Origin: Holothuria scabra
Lineage: Eukaryota; Echinodermata; Holothuroidea; Aspidochirotida; Holothuriidae
NCBI GenBank assembly: GCA_037179385.1
Contig: CM074179.1
Coordinates: 72,840,719 to 72,904,718 of the forward strand
DNA length: 64,000 bases
Direction of reading: 5' to 3'
Within the stretch, counting starts at the first letter, position 1. Every line of letters begins with the position of its first letter. Shown one piece after another: positions 21,480 through 33,339 of the stretch. The position numbers and the translations under genes were made by a program. The notes beneath the pieces are model-generated. The model ran no database searches. It was given only the letters and a program-made list of their open reading frames with translations, and was not told the DNA's origin.

Positions 21480-24286
21480 TTACATGCAGGAGTTGAAGAA
21501 TATAGGGCCTACCAAACAGACAAAGTAAATGTCCATAATGGATCTTCCTAAACCAAAGAGTAGGCCTTAACTAGTGGTTAAATTTCCAGAGCAATGATGA
21601 AATTGTATAAAAAGGTTATTTGACTGTGTTGTAGACCCAGATTTGGAATTTGCACCATGAAAAATGCAAACAATACAATGACAGTTAATGTCAATCATTT
21701 GTCAAGTCTTCTGAGTTGCCAACCCAATAAGCCTAAAAGTGACTTTGTACACAAATTTACATAGTGGTACAACAAAATAGAATTGCTGTTTAATATGAAA
21801 GATTCTGATGAAGTCAGGGTGTAGTGATTAGCATGCATGCCCAGTACAAAGTTCTGTTTCTCTGTATTAACTCTATAGATACAGTAGACAACAGTCTCTC
21901 ATCTTGGAAGTGTTGGTATGTATTCAGAAATTACATGCTCTACCATTGAACAAATACAAAGAATTGAAAGAATGAAAGGTGCATGTGTTCAATCAGTATA
22001 CAGATTTACATAAATTTATCCAAACTTTTCCTAACTTAGGGAAAATACAGTCATCCCAGCTTGTGAAATTTACATGTGTGTCAGGGTTAACTGCTTGGTT
22101 TACATTGAGGCAATATTACAGCAAGTCCTGAAATTTTATAAAAGATACCGAACTTTACATTTATAGAAAATGAAAACAATATTCTGAGATAGACTGTTGT
22201 TTCAAACAAGTATGTGGTAACTGCTACTTACCCTTAAATTTTGATGTAGGCCTACATGTATGTGTTCAGGTCTTCACTGTTTTGCTCTGAGGCATTTAGG
22301 TTTAATCTGTGAGTTTTGCAAGCTATGTGCTGTTTTAGATTATTCAAACTGTGTCGCCCACTGTAACTGCAGTTTCTGCTCCCTAAGGCACTGCAGTCTG
22401 TCAGAACAATTAATTTACATTTTACCAAAATGTTATTGGTTATGTGTGTTTTTATGATATACTGTAATCAAATTGATCTACAGCATGTGCACATTTACGT
22501 AGGCTGGTTTAAATTATGCAATCATAATAAAACAATACCTTTAAACTTTGAACTGTGCCCTCCCTTTGTGTAACTGTTTTCACAAGCCTCGTAATATCAT
22601 GTTTTCATGATAAGCTTACTTAAACAGCTATAGGCTGGTAGAGCTTTAAGAATACTTTGCTTATTGAGTATTCATCTTGTACATTTAGGCTTGCATACTG
22701 TAGGATGTAAGTACGTGAAGGTCATATAGGCATGTGTCCGTTTTACCATGATATATTTCATGGTGGAGTATGATTTGTTTACAAACTTCTTAACAGTGCT
22801 ATGTGATGTTATCATTAGAGAACATTCTGATTGGCTGTTAACAAAATTGTGAGGATGACACATAGAAAAAACCTTAAATTTCCCACGCTTTATCTTGTGG
22901 TAGTTTGTTCAACAACAAGACAGTTTACCCAGAAACATACTGAAGACTTAGGCAGACCCTGTAATGCACATAGGACTATGTGCAAGTATTACACAATTTC
23001 AATTAGTCATGAATGAAATCAACATGGAGCCCATCAGTCATTCTGGAAAAAAGGGTCTTGGCTGGCCTGCATCAGATTATAATTATTTTGCATAATAAGA
23101 TTTTCTCTTCTGCGTTAATTGAATCAATAGGCCTGTTTTCTTTATCTTTGAATAAATTCCACAAATTTGTACCTCTTCTGACAAAAACAATGCTATTCAA
23201 CCATTTATTGTTTCTCACAAGAAACCAATTGCCATTGCTTTCCTTATGCACTAGCTCTTTAAAAGGACACAGAGTATCTACATCACCCCTCTCTTACCTC
23301 CTATTTACCTATGTAATCTCCACTTACCCGCAACTAAACCCTGGTAAACTAATAGCACAGTAGCCAGGGAGGGCGCCCTCCAAGAGGAGGCCTGCCTCCC
23401 AAGTCCTCTTCCCACTTACCACCAGACGGTTGAACGCAACTTTGGCCTTGGTTAAGTTCTTTAAAAGGACACATAGAGTATTTATGGCTAGTGCTTTTTG
23501 GTGCACTATCTTCTTATTTGTTGCACATCATACAGGAATTAAGTCACCTAGTTTTGTAGACCTATGCTACGTGTTGTGCTGTATTCATAGTATATACTTT
23601 ATAAATTGTCTGCCCTGACATGGTAAACACTTCTGAATTTGTCTTAATTTAGCATGCATTCCTTAAAAAATACATTTCATACCATCTGATTATCACAAAT
23701 TGTACTTATATGCTTCAAAGACTGCTCAGCTATGAGCATGACACATTATTCAGTCAACAGTATGCACAAATGGACATACTTTTTCTGTTTCAGTTCTCAT
23801 CTATCACTAGGTTGCACACCACTTGACTAAAGTTGCAGTGCTATATTGTGGCATTCCAAACATTTTTGACATTTTTGTAGCTTGTTGGGCTTCATTGATT
23901 TTACACCTATGTGGGAGGGGTTCTGTACACTCTGTAGTTGTAGTGTTTAAGTCAACAGGAGGGAATCTTCTTCCAAAGTGATTGTAAGGTTTGAAGTAAA
24001 AAAATTATGGGTGATTTTTAACTGTTCACATGAAAAGGTGTCACAATCGTATCCTAAATAGGCTAGATATTTTAAGAATCAAAAAGAGCCCAAAAATAAG
24101 GTCATATTAAAGCTTGGAACCTTTTGAATCATTATATGTTTGACAGTATTCAAAGGTGAAAATTGAAAATTCATTAAACCATTGTGATGGCATCTTCACA
24201 CTTTACCGTGAAACTGTAATTGTTAAGTACTGTATCTGACTTAGTAAGCTACAAAGTTACTGCATGGCAGGAGTGCTGTAATACTA
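21480..24286. other. non-coding stretch between the two large insertions
   Basis: CpG-poor again. Only the dispersed repeat at 23330-23480 is recognisable. CTCTTTAAAAGGACACAGAG at 23250 and CTTTAAAAGGACACATAGAG at 23460 form a short direct repeat around it. Confidence 0.5.
23330..23480 (+). repeat. dispersed repeat shared with 55020-55190
   Basis: Both copies contain CTGGTAAACTAATAGCACA (or CTGATAAACTAATAGCACA), a Pyr-rich CCTCC stretch, and AACTTTGGCCT near the end. The boundaries are uncertain. Confidence 0.55.
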
Positions 24287-25482
24287 TAGTACAGTACCGG
24301 TCCGTTGAGGTTGAAACGAACGTCGAGAACCGACAGTCGTTTTAAGCCGACCTACGTCGATCAAAGTAAATTCACAAAACCTGCCAAAGGTTAGAAAACA
24401 AGATCGTCTATTTTGACGATCTGAGCAAGACAGTCGAACATAGTAAAGATTATACACAAAAGGCTGTGGTTTCCAAATGAGCTCTTTGCGGTTTGCGAGC
24501 TCGGTCGTGTTTATGTGTCATTATTGAAAAGGAGAAAGGTGAACAATGGAACTTTTCAATAGTGAGATTGTCATCGCATGATTGAGCTTGACTAGCCCTG
24601 GGTTAGGACAGCGATTAGCAAACCTACACTAGAACGCCTGCATGCTTAGTTTTTGTGAGAATGTAATAAGTTGTAGAGTTTAATTCCAGTTAATAAACCT
24701 TAACACTCACTTAAAGCGTGATATATCTATCGAAAAGACAATAACGTTAGACCTAATTGAAACGTTATCAAAATCATTTAAATCATAAGCCACGTAATTG
24801 TCACACAGGTCCCGGGATATCAACCTCGCTCGAAAGCCCAACTTACAGTACTTTCCGGTACGGTAACACTGTCATACAAGATTTACGTTTCTCTAAGCTT
24901 GTCATGCGTGTACAGTTAAGAAAATAATACTCCGTGCAGATATTGCAATCGGCACGTAAAGCGCTACTAACGTTACTCGTGTCAAATTCCGGAATTGCCT
25001 GCTTAGTTTAATACATGCTGGAATTTGATTTGAGCACGAATGTTCCCTACATAATTAATTGTACAGCAACTGTTTTATTGAACATAAATTGACAAATATG
25101 ACCAGCCGTTGGAGTAGCAAACACAACAGTAACGCAACAAACAGATCGTACCAATTTGTTTGGAAAACTCTAGGTGTCAATCATATCATGTCCTTTTCTT
25201 CCCTACATGTTTATGTGCCAGCAAATAAGTCTTTTTGTACGAAATAAATCCCCGTGTCTGTGTCTTTCTTTCACTACTACTGGATTTTCTTTTTGACTTT
25301 TCCCTGTTTTTTTTTTTTTCGAAGGGCCTAACCTGATTTGCAGCACGGGGTTTTATAGGGTTTGCTGAAATGTAAAATTGCACGAAAACTTCAGCTGTTC
25401 TCTACAATATAAGCACTTAAATTCTGCACTTCACAAGGCTAAATTTGTTCGACAATGTGTCCCGCTCTCATGTTAAAGACGT

Positions 25483-25559
25483 TTCCAGCCAAAGAATAGA
25501 TATTAAAGATTTTTCCAGCCAAAGAATAGATATTAAAGATTTTTCCAGCCAAAGAATAG
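25483..25559. repeat. 30-bp tandem repeat, 2.6 copies
   Basis: TTCCAGCCAAAGAATAGATA-type units start at 25483, 25513 and 25543 with almost no divergence. The array lies inside the 7-kb candidate transposon, near its left part. Confidence 0.9.
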
Positions 25560-26009
25560 GTTACCGACCAGTATTAAATAAAAGCCCATGCCTTTTAGAC
25601 GAGACGTGATAACATGAAAAATTAAAATTTATTGAATAAAAATAATAATTATTCACCGTCAACGGAAGTTCCGCGATGGATTGTACTCCGTCATAAATGC
25701 TGAGACAAAGAGCAGGCCTTGATCACATAGTTAACCACCCATCTTAGGGTTGAGCCAACACCATTGCTTTATATTTGTTCAACAGTGGCGACGCTGAGGC
25801 GCATGAGGGTTTTATTCCGCTCAGATTTCGCCATTCCTTTCTGCCCTCCGCCAGTTAGGCCAGATGTTGCCCTTATAGTTTGCCCCCGCCCCATTTTGCC
25901 ATAACCTTGGCACCGCCACTATTAATTAATGTAACTCCCCAAGCAATTGCCTCAATTTGAATCTTACCTGGTTAGTATGAAATCTCTCACACCTGATCGT
26001 CCAAAGGAG

Positions 26010-26135
26010 AATTATTCCATTAATATTCCATGCAGAGAAAGAAATTATAAGATGGCAAGCCGAGTGATGACAATTATTCCATTTACATTCTAGGCAGAGC
26101 AAGGAACTGTAAGATGACAAGCCGAGCGATGAAAT
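26010..26135. repeat. 62-bp tandem duplication
   Basis: ATTATTCCAT at 26011 and 26073 start two diverged copies. Both contain CAGAG and AAGATGRCAAGCCGAG. The duplication lies inside the candidate transposon. Confidence 0.7.
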
Positions 26136-29100
26136 TTGCGATTAGATAGATCTCAGGGCCTTCAACAACTCAACTTAGTTGAATATAACACATACGGTCC
26201 ACTTCAGATTTTGTACAGGGATCGCCGTCATATTTACTTCGCGGCGGGCTGTGTCGACATTGTCCGACATTAAACCCAGTCCCTGCACCTTCCATGACAC
26301 CCAGCACTGTGAGGCGCTATGTATACAATAAGATGCCAGCCAGCTTGCAGGTTTAACAATGCAATGTACAGTGCTATTAATATTAACGTGTGGCCCGAAC
26401 CGATTCCACATCGATTCGTACGTTCTACATGTTGCGGCGACCGGTAACAAGTTCTGAAAATGCTTGGGAAGTCCCGTTTCTTGTCACGGATATATCCAGT
26501 CGCAGCTACGGACAAAACACTCACCCATTGGTTCAACGCGATCGTTCCGTGCAGCTGGGTGAATGACCTCGATTTTCTCACGGGCAGCACTTTGATGTTA
26601 ACCGCGGCGTAGACTGAAAGGTGCGATGGCTGTCTAGAAACTTTTTGAGTGTCAGTCTTCCGTCATCAAGGCGCCTTACGTGTGACCTGTCTAGGCCGTG
26701 CCCTGTATTTTCTTGCATTGCAGCTAGAGAGACCGAAACTACAGAGTCCGCGAGATCAAAAAGTTAAAAACTTGCTGATCTTTTCAAATTTTCGATTCCC
26801 GGATTTTCAGTCTCGTTACCCTTGGTCTCAATGTGCACTGCCTTTTACGGAGGACTTAAACAGTATTTGAGCAGTAACACATATAACCGTGCAGATACTG
26901 TATAGTCTCCCTTCATGATTATTACATTACGGAAACCAAGTCCCCTTGTTCCCAAACTGATACGGTATCATCCCCACAGCTCCCACCCCTAAGTTCATCC
27001 ACTGTATCGTTTCAGTGCTGCACCTATAAGCGTGGTGCTTTCCCGTTTAAGTGAACTCTCCAAAAATGACCGAGCATTTGTAAAACATGAAACGACCCAA
27101 AATGTATTAGACAAACTTGAACAGAATCTAATCAATAGGCGGACGAATTGCAATCTTTTCAAAAACTTTGACCAGAGTGGGGCTCATAATTGAAACACCA
27201 AAGAGAATCAAGTTTATTCCAAACAAAAGAGTAATTCATGCCACCACGATGTTGAAGTAATCCTTTCAGAAATAAATACCTAAGTAGGCTACAGTATAAT
27301 ACCACAACTTTCATTGTTCATTGATCCTAGCAACAACGGTACTGCATGCGTCTCTTCCCAACGGGGAAAAGATGTCCAGCGTGGCGATTCTCCCTTTTGT
27401 CTTGTATTAACCAAAGTCGCCTTGGGCATTGGTCAAATTTACCCCGAAACGGCGTGGTAACCTGGCGGTCTGGGTGCGAAATACATCCCTTCGATGATTA
27501 TCAATGTTTAGCGCCCTAGTTTGGAAGTTTGGACATAAATCAGTTACCCTTTAAACTTTCAAATCTCACTGTTGGCACTGTGGGGGGGGGGTTTGGGGTG
27601 TTGGGGTACCCGGTGTTCATGGGGTTCAAGGTTCAGTGTTCCAGCCCGTATTCTTTTCATCTCGCTGGTTTAAAAATGATTGCAAGGTTTGTTATTCCAT
27701 GGGTTTGATTTTCCAAGAAGTGTCGATGTTCTCAAGATTCGGAAACATTGAACCTCGGGAACAGCGAACCCAACAAAAATTGACATAGCTTCCTGTTGGG
27801 TCGCTGTATCATATTTTAGAATGCCATAATCTTGTAAGTTTGTTATATAAAACTACGGCATGCCGACCAAGTGAATTTTTTCGTCCGCCCACTGAAGACT
27901 TATTTTGCTTATATGTTATCAGTTTAGCTATTTAAATGATTTTCTCAGGTTGCAAACATCGTTTCCTCCTTTCAAAATATTCCGAAGTGGGTATCTGGAG
28001 AAATTGTTAACAATAGCGTTTCACCCTATTCCAGATCTTTGTGCAGTTCACCTTACTGTACGGGGATTTTGTGGAAGAGCGGTAGGCTTTGACCGACTCT
28101 GTTTAACTTTCTAGTTCGCCGACCAGTTGAGAAAAATGTCTCGCCAATTTCGTAGGGCTCCTCCCTAGCCCGCACAGCCATGATAATGATCAGTACCTAG
28201 AAAATCGGCTGTGTACGGCACATTTTGGAAAACCGCCAAATTGTCATGTCAAAATGTTGACCGCGCGAAAAGCAAGAGTCATATTCCCAGGCACCTGTTC
28301 ATCATGCACCTCGCAGGTGACCTAGTTCTCTGTGAAATGTACTGCACGGTACCTTGCAACGTTAATATGCAAATGAATTGCTCGGATCACCAGTTCATGT
28401 ACTGTATCTGGCCGGGTACATAATTAAGATGCGCGTGAGGCCTTGCGTGATTGGTACGTTGGAACAGGGCGAGTCCAATATGTGAATGTATAAGTGAGTG
28501 GGGTTTTTTTAGTTATGTGGACGTGCGGTACCAACAAACAACATTAATTCATTTCCCTTGGTTTCAGGTGATACTTGCAAGGACCTGTTTCGTAAAATTC
28601 TGTATCTTCGACGGAGACCGAAGTGTTGGTCACCTCCGTGCAGAAAATTCCCCTACTTTTCATGCACCTTTGCTGACATAGGTTGGGTCCACGTGTTGTT
28701 ACCAAATATAGATAGGCCCTTGCAACGTTATTTTGCATACTGTACGGTACGTGATAGTTAGCTTCTTGGTTGTGCTTGTTAGGAAAATATTAGTTGTAGT
28801 TTGCGAACCGTTAATGCAAGTTTCATGTAGTAAAATGTGTACCCCAATAATGCGGGATTATTACTTTGGATTAAAAAACTGAAAGCAGAGGTGCAGAATA
28901 GGATTTTGCTGCTGTATAAGGTAGGGCATAAAGATAAATGACATTGCTATAGAGTAACTTTGTTACTAGCAGTACAGCTAACATGGAGACAAGATCATGA
29001 GATTCGTGACTCATGTCGGTTTAATGGCGAGCCCGAGAGTCAACGGTACTTCGGAATAGATCAAGTCTAGTAACAATAATTAGCTACAGCAGGACAATGG

Positions 29101-31865
29101 TTAATCATTTTCGTTCAGTCAGAGGGGGGGGGGGGGTGGTAAACACATGAGAGCTCTAGATGGGATTAAACATTTTTCAGCGCGAATTCTAAACATTGAT
29201 ATGCACAGTGGGTACAGATATATTGCTTTTCTTTTTAATGCTTTTTCCAGTTTCTTGCAACAATCTGCTAGATTTGTCCTTCGCCCGATAAAACATGACA
29301 GCCCACTGTACTTGCGCCGGTGGGATGGGAGGTTACTCTGCCTGCAGGATATTGCGTCCACCCCTCCAGGAAATTGCGGGAAAAAAATTCAAGTGCACCT
29401 CCCTGCTTGGAATGTGCAATTTCCGTTTCTGTTCAGTAACTGAGAATAGTTGTAAGCAATTGTGCCTAGCAACAAAAAAGGTACGGTAATCAATAGATAT
29501 CGTAGCCTTTAACCAATTCATATGAAAATGGTGCGATTATCAGGAAGGGTTTTTTTTTTTACTTTAAGGGGTGCCCAGTTCATTTCAATGTATTCTGTTG
29601 AGATACTGTATAACTTACTTGCACAACAATTATCGGATTCCAATTTTTTCCACGCCGACAAAACCTGGTCAAGTACATATGCAAAAGACAGAAAAAGTAG
29701 AAGATGAAGAAGAAAGAAAGAAAAAAAAACTAAATGCCAACTTAGAATTAGAACAAAAAAATGTATCAAGCGTCTGCACGTTTTTTTGTGAACTTCCGAA
29801 TGTATGATGAATGAATGATCCGAATGTTCGCTCGAAAAAAACATCATTCCTACGTATGAAAGAAAAAAGTGCATGAATAAAATGAAACATTGGGGGGGGG
29901 GGGGGTTAAACAGCAGGAGGAAATAGAGAAAACATAAAGCTGAAGGTTTAAGGCCTGCTGCAGAACAGATATTACAGCAAAGTCACATGAAATCGCGATG
30001 TAAAATTTAACAGGAATATTACTGTACAAAAGAACGCAAAGTTGTGGGATACAATCTGCACGCACTTCAAAGAAAAAACAGTGCAGTAACATGCACCCGA
30101 TTCCCCGGGCCGAAATTGGAAGACATTTTGCAACATCAACTGCATCCAAACTAGCAAATGTACTATACGCAACACTGGTTTTTACCCACGGACCCAAGAC
30201 GGCCAGGTGTTTGTGGTTTTGATTTGTGAAGCGTTCGTTGTTTGGATTGTTTTGGATCGCTGTTGTTTAGCGCCGTGTTTAGGGGGGGGGGCATTTTCGT
30301 ATTGTAGTTGTTCACTTTAGTTGGGTTTCCGCCCTTAACAAACTTGCCCTTTTAATGTCGGTACACCCAAGAAGTATAATCTCCACCATGACAACAGTTC
30401 GTAAGAAGATAAAGATCGCCTTAGTAGTTTTGTTGAATTTTCTTTTGCCAAATGAAGCGATAGGTATTGCAACATCCCCCCATGATCTGTCTACATATTG
30501 AAAAAAATTATTTCATCTCTTACGCCTATAATATGTATTGATAAAATTAGAAAGGGGCAAAAACAAACTAGCAACACACAATAAATGAGTTTTTTTCAGT
30601 TAACTTGATCATTTATTCGTTAGTTTGATTAACCCGTGAAATGGTACAGGACAAGCTAGCGGTCCTGCATTGTGTGCTGGTGCGTTGTTGAACATTTCTA
30701 AGTTGTTTCCCGATTTTACGAAAAGCGTGTTGAAGTACTAAACAAAAAGTGCAACAACAGTGCAATTTCCCATTACATATTTTGGAGGTGTAATATTTGT
30801 ACCTTCTCCGAAAGCGCGTATCGTTGTTTTGTAGACAACTATGGTACGTCGCACAATTCCAACAGCTTAAACAATTGCCCGAGAGTTAAACGGTATCAAG
30901 TTAGTTTGAAGAGGTTTCACGCTATACATGAATTATCCCGTCTTTTTGCAGTAGAAAAAACGTAGCTGTTAAAATATTTTGGACTGGCCACACTGTCTCG
31001 CAATCTCTTTTAATTTTAATGACAAATCAGTTCCTCTGCAGTGTGACCGTGTACTCTAAACAAATTCGGTCAGTGAAGAGGATTAACGATGGTGTCTGCA
31101 TTGTGTGCACGGAGGCAATTTGCGAGAAAACCGCAGTCGAAGATCGACAAGATTAAGGACGATCTTATCTATTGTTTGGAAAACCACGATCAATTTAAGC
31201 CTTTAATGAATAGCCGCTCACCAAGTTAGGTAAGGAAGGAAAGGTTTTACGGTTTTTGACGATCCATAAAATTTAGGTTAGATTGCTGAAAGTCCTTGTA
31301 AGTCGAAGTGCGTCGATGTACGTAGCGTCCGTCAACGTATTTCAACCTCGACGGACGGGTACTGTAGTATGTTCAAGTTCAGTTTACAGTACTGTAAGTG
31401 TGCACAGTTTGCTAGCTCAGCAAACGTATGCCATACTGCTAGCCAGTATTAGCTCCTGCTCTCAAAAAATTTATGTAAGTTTGACGCTATAAATTTGTGT
31501 TCAGTTGGAAGTCTGGGAATTTTACTTATTACTTGGACATTTAATTGAAAAAGAGTACAAAGCATGAAAAGAGACTAGCAGTCTGAACATACACAAAGTT
31601 GGCAGAGTTGCTTTGCAGCATACACAGTGCAATCTACTTACCATTACTTTACTACCTCACCTGTTTCACAACTGGACTAGATCCCAAATTTATAGCAGAA
31701 TGCTACAGTTTCAGAGATGTTTCATGTACACCAGTGTAGATTTTTTATTGCAAGGTTTCCATGGCATTCCTTTTATGAGGTGGCCATCTCACATGATTTG
31801 GCTGCCATTGGAATAAAAATCACCATAATTGCCACCTGAACATTACTAGTTTAATAGAAAAGAAG

Positions 31866-31990
31866 GTACTTCCCTCTCCCACAACTGGAAGAAAGGCCAT
31901 GGCTGCAGCTTGACTTGAACCAATCGGTTGGAAGTAAAGTGGGCTGTAAAAAGCTGTCTAAGTCTCCCTGTTGATGTCAGTGAGACAGGA
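31866..31990 (+). repeat. family S SINE 3' fragment
   Basis: It contains CACAACTGGAAGAAAGGC, then AACCAATCGGTTGGAAG and GGGCTGTAAAAAGC. It is head-less and diverged. Confidence 0.6.
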
Positions 31991-32379
31991 TTTTACCCCA
32001 TTGGCTCAGTTACCACCTCACACATCAGTAGAACCCTAGGGAAACCCTGTGTTGTATCTATACATGTAGTGTATTATTGAAGATGGGACAGACAATCAAC
32101 TCTTCAGACACAAAAATTCATGCTTGAACCTTTGAAAGCAATTTGATGTGCAGATCCAACCAACTGGCAAAGAAGGTTGTTGACCAGATGAAATTTAAAA
32201 CTCACCAGGACAAGTGAAATGGTAGGTTTTTCAAGGAAGGTAAAGGTTGAATTATGGTTTCGAATACAGCAAAAGTTAAAGTTTGGTTCCAACCACAGTG
32301 CAAGTCGTTCCTTCTACTCACTTCTTATGGCAGGTGGAAAATACTGTACCTGGACATATTGTACAACCCTCGACCCATG

Positions 32380-32381
<2 letters not shown>

Positions 32382-32406
<25 letters not shown>
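32382..32406 (+). repeat. 25-base G run
   Basis: An uninterrupted G tract after CCCATGTC. Other G runs lie near 27583, 29124, 29890, 30283, 44521 and 44645. Such runs can form quadruplexes and are prone to length error in assembly. Confidence 0.95.
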
Positions 32407-32410
<4 letters not shown>

Positions 32411-33262
32411 AGGCTGACATTCAGGATATCTACCAACAAAATTCAGCAGCTATTTGTACAGGGTGTAAGGTGTTCAAGCAAAAGTGAAATTTTCAGTGCT
32501 TTAGTCTGCAGTGTGTGTGCTGATATTAATACAGACTGGCAACTTGGTATGTATACATTGTATCCTGCAGTACATTGAAAATTGAAGGAGTGCTAGCAGT
32601 GACTTACACGTTTTACAGCATGAAGGCTGTGTATGTATGCTGTTGTTTTCACAGCAGTATACTGTTGTCAGGTGTACAGCTGTATAGATCTGGAAAGCCT
32701 AAAATATTACACTAATATACAGTAGTGCATCTTTAGGACAGACATGCTTTGTTTTGACTACAGCTAAAAGCATTTTGACAGGAGCCGTAAAGTAGCGTTG
32801 TAAGTGGTCCTTGTCTTACTCTGTTAGCATGAATAAATCCAAGGTCATGGTTTAATTGCCTGTGGCACACAGCTTCAAGCATTTACTGCACTTGAATTAG
32901 CCCAGTTTGAAAAAAATTGGTTTTAACACAGCAGAGTCCTGGGTGACAGATGTCCTGACAGCTATGTCCTTAGTGATACTGTATAGGCCTACTGAATGAC
33001 AATACATTGTGTACAGGTACAGGTATTAAAGTGTACCTCAAGTCTAGAATTTTTAAAATTTTAGAGGTAACAAAATGAATCTTATTCATCCAGCTCCTAC
33101 TGTTATAGCTTGTTCCATTGTTGAGACATTAAATGTTGAAATTTATCTACTTAAAGCAAATTAGTCCATTGCACAATAATTCGTGATTTTCTTGTTGTAC
33201 AACTCACATTACCTGTTTTGTTGGTTTCGATGAAAAGAGAAACCTATGCATTCATGATGGCG

Positions 33263-33332
33263 TGCGTGTGTATGTATGTGTGTATGTGCGTGTGTGTATG
33301 TGTGTGTATGTGCGTGTGTATGTGTGTGTGCT
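33263..33332. repeat. TG/TATG microsatellite
   Basis: An irregular run of GTGTGTATGTGTGTATGTGC-type units directly upstream of the 145-bp satellite. Confidence 0.95.
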
Positions 33333-33339
33333 TGTGACA

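Larger units (their letters stand above)
24292..31364. mobile_element. candidate 7.07-kb DNA transposon with inverted ends and 5-bp duplication
   Basis: The left end reads CAGTACCGGTCCGTTGAGG and then TTGAAA. The right end, read in reverse complement, gives CAGTACCCGTCCGTCGAGG and then TTGAAA, so about 23 of 25 bases match. Both ends are directly flanked by TAGTA (24287-24291 and 31365-31369), a plausible 5-bp target duplication. Inside each end are repeated ACGTCGA-like motifs. The interior is clearly richer in CpG than either flank, which fits a discrete insertion. It has no ORF above about 120 codons and no protein I recognise, so it is a non-autonomous or decayed element of unassigned superfamily. 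Two independent insertions in opposite orientation are the main alternative. Confidence 0.6.
31370..33262. other. non-coding stretch
   Basis: Holds the SINE fragment at 31866-31990 and the G25 run at 32382. Nothing else is recognised. Confidence 0.5.

Noticed and set aside
26175..26590. Minus-strand ORFs inside the 7-kb segment as a transposase fragment
   Set aside because: No catalytic motif, zinc finger or other domain is visible, and the lengths are near what random CpG-richer DNA gives.
29518..29874. 118-codon minus-strand ORF inside the 7-kb segment
   Set aside because: It is Phe/Leu/Ser-rich from an A-rich plus strand (AGAAAGAAAGAAAAAAAAAC), so it is low-complexity and unconvincing.
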